The notes under the pieces: model-generated
Told to the model about the DNA's origin: nothing
Database searches by the model: none
What the model saw: only the letters and a program-made list of their open reading frames with translations
Assembly (NCBI GenBank): GCA_001557035.1
Contig: LSKJ01000765.1
Location: 1 to 5,111 of the forward strand
DNA: 5,111 nt
Source: Rhodospirillaceae bacterium CCH5-H10
GTDB taxonomy: Bacteria; Pseudomonadota; Alphaproteobacteria; Reyranellales; Reyranellaceae
Reading direction: 5' to 3'
Translations under genes and position numbers: made by a program
In this document: positions 1 to 4,970 of the stretch, one piece after another
How the letters are laid out: every line of letters starts with the position of its first letter
How positions within the stretch are numbered: position 1 is the stretch's first letter

Positions 1-283
1 CGCGTATCACCGTGGCGTCGATCGAGAGCCATTCCAGATCGCGATCGGCCGCGACGGCCTCGAATATCCGATCAAAGACACCGGCCTCGATCTATCGATA
101 GTAACGCTGCTTGGCCGTCTGGCAGGGACCAAACCGATCTTCCGGGAGGTCGCGCCAGCGGGCCCCAGAGCGCGCCAGCCACAGCACCGCATCCAGAAAA
201 CGACGACCATCACTGCGTGGACCGCACTTCCCTCTGCGACAGCCAAGCATGAACAGCTCCGGTCGTGCCCACTGATCGTCTCT
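1..283 (-). pseudogene. IS5-family transposase, N-terminal part, amber-interrupted and cut by window edge
   Basis: Read on the minus strand from about 280 down to 1, one frame gives an IS5-family (DDE) transposase N-terminal region. It begins with a DDQWA segment, then RRFLDAVLWLARSGARWRDL (family signature WxARSGAxWRDLP), AKQRYYR, VFDRIFEAVAADRDLEWLS and the SIDATVIR segment. The Asp of that last segment (positions 17-19) should be the first catalytic Asp. The frame is broken by TAG at 94-92, exactly where relatives have Trp (YYRW). A second conserved Trp, in FGPW, is Cys here. An in-frame TGA at 286-284 lies just upstream and no good start codon precedes DDQW; the first ATG falls inside the conserved region. 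The rest of the gene lies beyond position 1. Such transposases move insertion sequences by cut-and-paste, and this copy should be inactive. Family assignment is from remembered motifs. Confidence 0.8.
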
Positions 284-322
284 TCACACTTCGCCTTCCA
301 CTCCAGCCTCCAAAAGCCAGCG

Positions 323-360
323 TTGAATCAGAACTGCCTCCCAAAGGGAATCTTCAAATT
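323..360. repeat. Possible terminal region of the IS5-type element
   Basis: About 40-75 bases upstream of the transposase fragment is a stretch with internal dyads: TTGAA (323-327) pairs with TTCAA (353-357), and TCCC pairs with GGGA around AAA at 340-350. IS5-type elements usually end some tens of bases before the transposase start, so this is where a terminal inverted repeat is expected. The other end of the element is outside the window, so it cannot be confirmed. Confidence 0.25.
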
Positions 361-422
361 GTCACCACAGCCTAGAGCCGGATGACGGCGACGCCGCCGA
401 AAGTGCGGACGGTTAAACGCCG

Positions 423-599
423 CTAAGCCCAAGCCCTAATCGACGGACCGGATTTTATCGGCGCCTCAATTGGGATCTGCCTGCGGCCGTTGAGCTTCAA
501 TTTTCCCACAATGATGTAGTTCCGGATAATCTTCGGGTAGACCCCAAGCATCTCGGCCGCTTGCGCTCGCGAAACCTGTGTCGGTCGCGGATGTGCCTC
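423..599 (-). pseudogene. Helix-turn-helix DNA-binding protein (excisionase/AlpA-like), N-terminus missing
   Basis: On the minus strand a 58-codon open stretch ends at TAG (425-423). It contains QVSRAQAAEMLGV followed by a recognition-helix-like YPKIIRNYIIVGKL and then LNGRRQIPIEA. This is the usual layout of small phage or mobile-element helix-turn-helix proteins of the excisionase/AlpA/MerR-like class, in which a short helix-turn-helix is followed by a wing of the type R-IPIE. No start codon precedes the conserved region: the only ATG is inside the first helix, and a TAG at 623-621 closes the frame upstream. From about 600 the opposite strand carries unrelated helicase sequence, so the 5' end has probably been replaced by a rearrangement. 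In intact relatives such proteins bind DNA near attachment sites or phage promoters. The exact function is not identifiable here. Confidence 0.6.
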
Positions 600-600
600 A

Positions 601-834
601 GCGTATCCGAAGCCAACGCTCTACGACATCGCGGACTCGGCACACTGGGCGAACAAGGCGGACTTGGGCGTCATGGTCTGGCGGAAGACCGGCGACACTG
701 AAGCAGAAATCGCCGTGGTGAAGTCTCGCTGCTACCGGGAATTGGGAACGCCCGGTGCGGTGAAGGGCATCTACGACCAGAACACGGCTCGCCTGACAAT
801 CACCGATGACGGGAGCCCCGGTCATGGCGCCTGA
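601..834 (+). pseudogene. C-terminal fragment of a phage-type replicative helicase/primase (DnaB/T7 gp4/Twinkle-like)
   Basis: The frame ending at TGA 832-834 encodes KPTLYDIADSAHWANKADLG, then VMVWRK, VVKSRCYRELGTPG and IYDQNTARL. This matches the end of the RecA-like domain of phage replicative helicases, where a P-LYDI-GSAH--NKAD-G segment (strand and loop near the hexamer interface) precedes K-RF---G--G----YD near the C-terminus. Only about 78 residues are present. The frame is open back to 541 (TAG at 538-540), but residues before about 600 do not resemble the family and overlap the antisense helix-turn-helix gene, so the fragment starts at a junction. The complete protein, commonly 500-700 residues, would unwind DNA and prime at a phage replication fork; this piece lacks Walker A and B and is inert. 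Assigned from remembered family motifs. Confidence 0.72.
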
Positions 835-895
835 CATCAAAGATATTGTCGGCTGGGCTACACTTTTTGGAGTGCTACTGTGGCACCCGTGCTAT
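825..895 (+). pseudogene. Possible 5' end of a small phage gene (membrane segment)
   Basis: An ATG at 825 overlaps the last 10 bases of the helicase fragment, a typical phage gene overlap. It reads MAPDIKDIVGWATLFGVLLW, an amphipathic start followed by a hydrophobic helix. After about 895 the translation loses this character (Cys, Pro and Arg rich), although the frame stays open to 1060. Another ATG in the same frame lies at 806. I take this as the beginning of a small, possibly membrane or holin-like, phage gene fused to unrelated sequence. The evidence is only the gene overlap and the hydrophobic stretch. Confidence 0.3.
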
Positions 896-910
896 TCTGG
901 GCCATGCCTT

Positions 911-970
911 CGTCGGGGCATTAACTCGACGCTTCGTCCTCGTCGGGACGTGAAACCGACGCTTCGCGGA
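911..970 (+). repeat. Two-copy imperfect 30-bp tandem repeat
   Basis: Positions 911-940 and 941-970 are two adjacent 30-base units that share CGTCGGG at the start and CGACGCTTCG near the end, with about two-thirds identity overall. The centres differ. The period is a multiple of three, so in an open frame it would give a 10-residue repeat, but no convincing gene uses it. It lies in the 158-base stretch between the small phage fragment and the virion-type gene, where I see no other feature. Confidence 0.5.
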
Positions 971-1052
971 CCATCCAGCGTCATCGGTGGATCAACGGCA
1001 CGGCACAGTTGGGCCGGGCATCCTCCGACAGTTTCACTGACAGGCCCGCACC

Positions 1053-1715
1053 ATGGGTAAATCAACGCCTCAGACGGCGACCACGACACAACAGACCAAC
1101 ATCGGGCCATGGAAGCCGCAGCAGCCATATCTGACCAAGGCCTTCGGAGAGGCGGAAAGCCTCTACGACAACTATTCGCCGGAGTACTTCAAGGGCAGCG
1201 CCGTCGCTGGCGCCAAGCCTAACCAGCTTGCGGGCTGGGACCAGACTGCGCAGCTCGCGAGACAGGGTAATCCGCTCATTGCCGCTGCGCAGGGCATGAC
1301 GCTCGATACAATCAACGGCAAGTTTCTCGATCCGTCGAGCAACCCGTACCTGGCGGACACCTACGGGCAGGTGGCGGATGCGGTCACGCGCAGCTACCAG
1401 ACTGCAACAGCGCCGGGCACGTCGGCGGCATTCTCCGCTGGTGGTCGCTACGGCTCGGGGGCTCGCAACCAACAGATCGACCAGAACAACCGAGCGCTGG
1501 GCTCGACGCTCGATAACCTCGCGACCAGCATCTACGGCGGGAACTACGAAGCCGAACGCGCGCGCCAGATGACGGCGGCAGGCGGGGCGCCCGGAATGGT
1601 CCAGGCCGGCTACATCGAGCCCGGCATGCGGACCAGCGTTGGCCAGCAGCAACAGCAGCAGCAGCAGGCCGAACTGACTGATGACGTGGCTCGCTGGAAC
1701 TACGAGCAGCAGCTT
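1053..1715 (+). pseudogene. Phage virion/tail-associated protein, C-terminally truncated
   Basis: ATG at 1053, with a weak AGG 8 bases before, opens a frame whose first 220 residues resemble a phage structural protein often annotated as a tail or internal virion protein. It has a polar Thr/Gln-rich N-terminus, then IGPWKPQQPYLTKAFGEAES (residues 17-36), YFKGSAVAG (45-53), a long helical middle with NPYLADTYGQVADAVTRSY (97-115), the Gly/Ser-rich FSAGGRYGSGARNQ (127-140), the helical DNLATSIYGGNYEAERARQM (154-173), and QQQ-rich residues 198-205 followed by DDVARWNYEQQ. After residue 220 (about 1713-1715) the sequence becomes Arg/Pro/Cys-rich and loses all resemblance. The frame continues open to a TAA at 1941-1943, inside the cold-shock gene, so the open frame is a 296-residue chimera. 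Such proteins are components of the phage particle. Truncation here suggests an inactive remnant. The exact role of the family is not certain. Confidence 0.6.
1644..1667 (+). repeat. CAG-type triplet run (eight glutamine codons)
   Basis: Eight consecutive Gln codons, seven CAG and one CAA in third place, encode Q198-Q205 of the virion-type protein. The single CAA interrupts an otherwise pure triplet run. Such runs can gain or lose units by slippage. The tract lies shortly before the point where homology to virion proteins ends (about 1715). Confidence 0.85.
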
Positions 1716-1841
1716 CATCGCCGGCCGTTTTGCTGCCTGTTGAGGCGATTTGAGGGGCGGCGGCTACCTCGGGGGGCGTCCGGGCCGCCAGAACGCGCCC
1801 AGGGAGTCAGGTTTCGACCGTGGCGGCCACGGCCATGCGCT

Positions 1842-1878
1842 TTGACGGAGTTGCAGCCTGAATTGACGCTGGTACGCT
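1842..1878 (+). promoter_or_regulatory. Candidate promoter region of the cold-shock gene
   Basis: TTGACG, close to the sigma-70 -35 consensus TTGACA, occurs twice, at 1842-1847 and 1863-1868, with a 21-base period. A TTGCAG (1851-1856) followed after 16 bases by TACGCT (1873-1878) is another possible -35/-10 pair. No strong -10 (TATAAT-like) follows either TTGACG at 16-18 bases. The assignment is therefore weak and depends on the location 45-80 bases before the start codon. Confidence 0.25.
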
Positions 1879-1910
1879 GTTCTCGTGGCGCAAACAGGCG
1901 CTCAACTACC

Positions 1911-1915
1911 GAGGA
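1911..1915 (+). promoter_or_regulatory. Ribosome binding site deciding the cold-shock start
   Basis: GAGGA lies 8 bases before ATG 1924, a good Shine-Dalgarno spacing. It supports the 66-residue form over longer in-frame starts such as GTG 1885, whose extra N-terminal residues (MAQTGAQLPRKRT) have no counterpart in cold-shock proteins. Confidence 0.75.
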
Positions 1916-1923
1916 AGCGAACG

Positions 1924-2124
1924 ATGGCTACAGGCACGGTTAAGTGGTTCAATGCGACTAAGGGATTCGGCTTCATCCAGCCCGACAACGGTGGCCAGGA
2001 CGTCTTCGTCCATATCAGCGCGGTCGAGAGGGCTGGGCTGAACGGTCTCAATGAGGGCCAGAAGATTACCTACGACGTGGTGAACGAACGCGGAAAGAAC
2101 GCGGCGGCAAACCTCAAGGCCTGA
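1924..2124 (+). CDS. Cold-shock protein, CspA family
   Basis: This 66-residue protein is a single, complete cold-shock domain, the usual length for alphaproteobacterial CspA-type proteins. It starts MATGTVKWFNATKGFGFIQP, with RNP1 as KGFGFI (residues 13-18) and RNP2 as VFVHIS (27-32). The aromatic surface residues W8, F15, F17, F28 and H30 are all present. The C-terminus, NERGKNAAANLKA, is typical of the family. These cytoplasmic proteins bind single-stranded RNA and DNA, melt RNA secondary structure and help translation in the cold or in stationary phase. The start is fixed by GAGGA 8 bases before the ATG. It is the only intact gene between two groups of phage remnants and shows no damage, so it is probably functional. 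The paralogue, cold-induced or otherwise, cannot be told from sequence alone. Confidence 0.95.
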   Translation: MATGTVKWFNATKGFGFIQPDNGGQDVFVHISAVERAGLNGLNEGQKITYDVVNERGKNAAANLKA

Positions 2125-2194
2125 GGTCAGGGCGCGTCCATTTGGGGTCGAGGCTCCGATGTCCGATGTCGAGGTACTCCGGAAATCGCTGTCG

Positions 2195-2225
2195 CTCTTC
2201 GGCCGAAGGAATGTCGGCCGAAGAG
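2195..2225. promoter_or_regulatory. 12-bp perfect inverted repeat upstream of the XRE repressor
   Basis: CTCTTCGGCCGA (2195-2206) and TCGGCCGAAGAG (2214-2225) are exact reverse complements separated by the 7 bases AGGAATG. Each arm contains the palindrome TCGGCCGA, so the element is both an inverted and a direct repeat. It sits 70 bases after the cold-shock stop and 76 bases before the repressor start. It could be the operator of the repressor, bound by a dimer and used for autoregulation, or a stem ending cold-shock transcription. No run of T follows, which argues against a classic intrinsic terminator. The rest of the 2125-2301 spacer shows no clear promoter. Confidence 0.6.
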
Positions 2226-2301
2226 AAGCGGTAGTTGGGCGATCGATTTGGCCCGAGGAGAACCGCCGCGCAAGGAGCGGCCTGAATAGCCGGAGGTTTC
2301 A

Positions 2302-2697
2302 ATGTCGCATCCTATCGACGTGCACGTGGGGCTTCGCTTGCGTCAACGCCGCGCTCTCCTAGGCATGACGCAGACGGACCTTGCAAAGGCCGTGGGCCTC
2401 ACGTTCCAGCAAGTTCAAAAGTATGAGCGCGGATTCAATCGGGTTAGTGCGAGTCGCTTATTTGAGTTCGCGTCAGTGCTCGATGTCCCGGTTTCGCACT
2501 TCTTCGATGAAATGGCGACGGAGACGTCCTCCGGGAAGCGAAAGCCGGGGCGTCGGAAGACGAAGGAAATCGATAAAGATCCTGCGATCAGCACGAAGCG
2601 TGAAACGCTGGAGTTGGTGCGGGCGTACTACAAGATTAAGCGCGCAGACCTCCGCAAGACTGTATCTGACTTGATCGGCGCACTGGCGCAGAAGTGA
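2302..2697 (+). CDS. XRE (Cro/CI) family transcriptional regulator
   Basis: This 131-residue DNA-binding protein has a Cro/CI helix-turn-helix domain at residues 10-68. The domain begins LRLRQRRALLGMTQTDLAKA, with helix 2 at about 24-32 and recognition helix TFQQVQKYERG at 34-44, followed by NRVSASRLFEFASVLDVPV and HFF (67-68). A basic, Lys/Arg-rich linker (78-90, KPGRRKTKE) joins it to a helical C-terminal segment containing ETLELVRAYYKI and LRKTVSDLIGALA. This layout is common in alphaproteobacterial regulators, both chromosomal and phage-borne. The start is supported by GGAGG at 2292-2296, 5 bases before ATG. The gene overlaps the excisionase-like pseudogene by 4 bases, so it was probably the repressor of an integrated element. 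The inverted repeat at 2195-2225 is the obvious candidate operator. The gene looks intact; its target is inferred, not shown. Confidence 0.92.
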   Translation: MSHPIDVHVGLRLRQRRALLGMTQTDLAKAVGLTFQQVQKYERGFNRVSASRLFEFASVLDVPVSHFFDEMATETSSGKRKPGRRKTKEIDKDPAISTKRETLELVRAYYKIKRADLRKTVSDLIGALAQK

Positions 2698-2942
2698 ACT
2701 TGCAGGACTGGTATGCCTATCCGCCTCGTGGCCTTAGCCGGACGGAAGCGGCGCGCTACATCGGCGTCGGGACCACGTTCTTCGATCAACTCGTCGTCGA
2801 TGGTCGCATGCCGAAGCCCTTCAATATCGGCAAGCGTGTCATTTAGGACCGTCTGAAGATCGATGCTGCATTCTCCGACCTGGGCGAGGTGCGAGAGAAT
2901 GTCATCGACCGGGCAATGGCCGCTGAGAGGGTACAGCGATAG
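2694..2942 (+). pseudogene. Excisionase-like winged-helix protein, amber-interrupted
   Basis: GTG at 2694 overlaps the repressor stop by 4 bases (GTGA), so translation was probably coupled; no separate Shine-Dalgarno is seen. The product begins with PPRGLSRTEAARYIGVG (residues 10-26), then FFDQLVVDGRMPKPFNIGKR (29-48), the layout of small alphaproteobacterial phage or island DNA-binding proteins that sit before an integrase. After RVI the frame meets TAG at 2844-2846, where relatives have Trp in a V-WDR motif. It then continues sensibly as DRLKIDAAFSDLGEVREN to a second TAG at 2940-2942. One base change (TGG to TAG) would therefore restore an 82-residue protein. The N-terminal 50 residues may still be made and include the helix-turn-helix. 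Intact proteins of this type are thought to direct prophage or island excision. The integrase gene normally found next is missing. Confidence 0.78.
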
Positions 2943-3148
2943 CAACGCTGTCACGCAACCCCGAGCATTGCGCGCACTGCAAGCCGCAGACGAGTCGCAC
3001 CTGCCTCATGACGGCGCCAGGCGCTAGGACTCCTGCCGAGACGGTACCGGCGGCGGGGCGTGGGACTGCGCACGGTCTCGTCGCGATTTATCCGCACGCC
3101 CCAATAATCGCTGGAGGAGAGCGCCTAAAATTGCGCTACTGAAGAGAA
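2943..3148. other. Spacer between the decayed integration module and the membrane-protein operon
   Basis: No gene is supported in these 206 bases. A plus-strand frame reading CAHCK with a further Cys nearby is open from 2927 to 3142 but lacks a good start. GGAGGAG at 3113-3119 is a strong Shine-Dalgarno-like sequence, yet the only start codon at workable distance is TTG 3131, which meets TGA after three codons. An intact integrase would begin about here, and none is present. The promoter for the following gene should lie here but I see no clear -35/-10 pair. Confidence 0.4.
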
Positions 3149-4693
3149 ATGATAGCGCGCCTTATAACTTTCCGCGCGGAACGGCTCGCGTTCTGGGGCG
3201 CCGTTCTTGCCGGTGGAATGATCTTCTGGTTGTCCCCGCGGCTCCCTATGGCCGACCTCGCTCAGCACGCCGCCCAGATCACACTGTTTCGCGATTTGGC
3301 GGTGGGCCAGTCCAAATGGGCGTCGCTGGTACACATAAACTGGTTCACCCCCTACATCGTGGGCTATGCTGCAACTTTCCTACTGTCGCTCGCCCTGCCG
3401 ATCTCGACGGCGATTGCGACGCTCCTCACGTTGTCTTACTGGGTCTCAATCGCGTTCCTCGTGGCACTGCGAAAGAAGATTGGCGGCGACGAGCGTCTCG
3501 ATTGGCTGTTCATCCCCGGGTTCTTCGGTTTTGCCTTCGCCTGGGGCTTCTACCCGTTCCTGCTAGCCGAGCCGCTCGCGGTCATTGTCATCTATCTTTC
3601 ATGGTGCCACGCGCGCGCGCCCGGCTATCGCATCGGTGCGACGCTTCTTCTTTTCGATATCCTATTGTTCTTCTCCCACGGGCTGGCATTTCTGCTTGCG
3701 AATGCAATCGGGGGGCTCTTCCTCCTCGTGGCGTTCCGCTCGTGGTCGCGTCTGATTGGCGCGGCCACGCCCTTTATTCTCTGTGCCATCCTCTGCCTCG
3801 CGTTCGTCGCCATTCATGTGCCGAACGAAAGTGCCGCCTCGGAAACCTTCCTGGACGTTCACTTCGACTGGCGCCTGAGCCGGCTCGGCTATTTGCTTTT
3901 CTTTCCGTCGGGCAATCCCAAGGCCGACTGGCTTTTCGCGCCGCTGCGGATGGTCATGGCAGTGGCGCCCCTTCTCCTCTTCTGTCGTCTCAACAGACAG
4001 TCCCTCGCGGCCTGGGTTCCGATCTTGGTGCTGCTGGTCGTCTGGCTAGCAGTACCCAACGCGGCGATGAACACGATCTATCTCTATCAGCGCTTCGACG
4101 TCTTTCTGCTGGCTTTCTACGCCCTGGTGTTTCGACCGCCGGAACGTCCGGGCGCCGGCCCGGTTTGGCTGAAGCGCGCCGCTTCGGCCTACTTACCAAT
4201 TCTTTGCGTTACGTTCCTGGTGGTACAGGGCGAGCGGGTGGTCGCCTTCGGCGCGGAAAGCGCGGATTTCGACGAGCTCCTTGCAGATGCCCAGCCGGGT
4301 CAGCGCGCCCTGTCTCTCATCCTCGACAACAGGAGCCCGGCGGCCCGCAACACCATCGGCTACAACAGTTTCGCCCTTTGGTATCAAGCCCTCAAGCACG
4401 GCTTGGTGGATTACAATTTCTCCCTCACACATACGGCAGTCGTCCGCTACCGGCGAGCTCATGAGCCGCCCGACCTGACGGAGGCAGGCTGGAGCGCCGA
4501 TAAGTTCGGATGGGATAGTGCGATGCCCGGGCCGTACCGCTACTTCTTCGTGCGCCATACCGGCCCGCTGCCGTCAGGCTATGGGCTTTCCGGAAAATGC
4601 GCGCCTGTTCATCTCAAGAGCGTGGGCGCATGGACTGTTTTCGAGAACGTGAACTGCTACAGTGACGCGTTCCTTGAGAGGAGCACCAATTAG
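3149..4693 (+). CDS. Polytopic membrane protein, GT-C glycosyltransferase-like
   Basis: This 514-residue inner-membrane protein has roughly 11-12 hydrophobic segments in its first 360 residues (about 13-29, 66-84, 86-106, 119-136, 138-153, 163-181, 183-196, 203-223, 265-279, 286-303, 314-328, 345-359), then a polar C-terminal domain of about 150 residues. The loop after the first segment carries D36LAQH40 (acidic residue plus His), as in GT-C transferases, where an Asp there acts in catalysis using a lipid-phosphate sugar donor. A further His (H177) lies in FFSHGLAF. C484 and C503 in the C-terminal domain could form a disulfide if it is periplasmic. ATG 3149 is the first start after an in-frame TGA at 3140-3142, with GAAGAGA just before it. 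The class is inferred from topology and the D-H loop; sugar, acceptor and even catalytic activity are unknown. A small membrane protein follows after 16 bases. Confidence 0.75.
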   Translation: MIARLITFRAERLAFWGAVLAGGMIFWLSPRLPMADLAQHAAQITLFRDLAVGQSKWASLVHINWFTPYIVGYAATFLLSLALPISTAIATLLTLSYWVSIAFLVALRKKIGGDERLDWLFIPGFFGFAFAWGFYPFLLAEPLAVIVIYLSWCHARAPGYRIGATLLLFDILLFFSHGLAFLLANAIGGLFLLVAFRSWSRLIGAATPFILCAILCLAFVAIHVPNESAASETFLDVHFDWRLSRLGYLLFFPSGNPKADWLFAPLRMVMAVAPLLLFCRLNRQSLAAWVPILVLLVVWLAVPNAAMNTIYLYQRFDVFLLAFYALVFRPPERPGAGPVWLKRAASAYLPILCVTFLVVQGERVVAFGAESADFDELLADAQPGQRALSLILDNRSPAARNTIGYNSFALWYQALKHGLVDYNFSLTHTAVVRYRRAHEPPDLTEAGWSADKFGWDSAMPGPYRYFFVRHTGPLPSGYGLSGKCAPVHLKSVGAWTVFENVNCYSDAFLERSTN

Positions 4694-4709
4694 CAACAAG
4701 GCTGAAGCG

Positions 4710-4970
4710 ATGAATGCCTTGATCCTAGCGATTGTGCTGATGTTTGCCGCCATAGGAGCGATCCTCGGCTGGCGGAAGGGCACCATCAACATTGAGCAAC
4801 CTCCCGGGAAGTACGACTTCCCCGGTGGCATGACCCGACGCGAGCATCTCCGCATGTTGACGCGCAGGCAGCGCCGCCTGCGCATACCGCTGACCGTGGT
4901 CTACGCTCTCGCAGGCGGGGCGCTGGGTTTCGGTATCCTCATGGTGTACGCGGTGTTTATCCGGCGCTAA
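4710..4970 (+). CDS. Small two-segment membrane protein of unknown function
   Basis: This 86-residue protein has a hydrophobic N-terminal segment at about 3-20 ([17 protein letters not shown]) and a second at 60-82 ([20 protein letters not shown]). Between them is a 38-residue hydrophilic loop with a basic patch, [17 protein letters not shown] (42-58). By the positive-inside rule the loop probably faces the cytoplasm. ATG 4710, preceded by AAGG at 4698-4701, is preferred over ATG 4662, which would overlap the previous gene by 32 bases and add 16 polar residues. It follows the GT-C-like gene after 16 bases, so the two are probably co-transcribed, and it could be an accessory subunit. Its stop codon overlaps the stop of a leuC-like fragment on the other strand. 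I do not recognise the family. Confidence 0.65.
   Translation: MNALILAIVLMFAAIGAILGWRKGTINIEQPPGKYDFPGGMTRREHLRMLTRRQRRLRIPLTVVYALAGGALGFGILMVYAVFIRR

Larger units (their letters stand above)
1716..1923. other. Junction DNA and leader before the cold-shock gene
   Basis: This stretch carries no gene I can support. The frame from the virion-type protein runs through it without family likeness. A second plus-strand frame (about 1746-1847) is Gly-rich (GGGYLGGRPG, then RGGHGHAL before a TGA) but has no start codon. A short perfect hairpin, CCGTGG at 1818-1823 and CCACGG at 1827-1832 with a 3-base loop, sits about 90 bases before the cold-shock start. It could belong to the 5' leader or end upstream transcription, but no T-run follows. 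Confidence 0.35.

Noticed and set aside
7..246. Minus-strand open frame starting MAVAEGSAV over the transposase region.
   Set aside because: The neighbouring frame on the same strand matches IS5 transposase motifs despite its amber codon; this one has no family likeness.
911..970. Repeat pair considered as a CRISPR remnant.
   Set aside because: The units are directly adjacent, only two in number and imperfect, with no conserved repeat plus distinct spacer pattern and no cas genes.
1062..1718. Long open frame of 218 codons on the minus strand opposite the virion-type gene.
   Set aside because: It is the antisense shadow of a gene with family likeness on the plus strand; its Leu run merely mirrors the CAG tract and no known domain appears.
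1716..1850. Gly-rich frame (GGGYLGGRPG) considered as a small secreted or phage protein.
   Set aside because: No start codon, preceded closely by an in-frame stop, and its composition is explained by GC-rich repeats.
2112..2126. CCTCA/TGAGG dyad over the cold-shock stop codon, considered as a terminator.
   Set aside because: The stem is only 5 base pairs with no T-run after it.
2927..3142. Open frame with a CAHCK motif after the excisionase-like gene, considered as a zinc-binding or integrase start.
   Set aside because: No plausible start codon or ribosome site, few Cys, Ala/Pro/Gly-rich remainder and no integrase motifs.
3113..3142. Strong GGAGGAG followed by TTG and TGA, considered as a leader peptide.
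   Set aside because: It would encode only three residues with no attenuator hairpin seen; more likely chance or a relic.
3316..4464. Open frame of 382 codons on the plus strand inside the membrane-protein gene.
   Set aside because: Arg/Pro/Ser-rich translation with no hydrophobic pattern or motifs, wholly inside a better-supported gene in another frame; typical of high-GC DNA.
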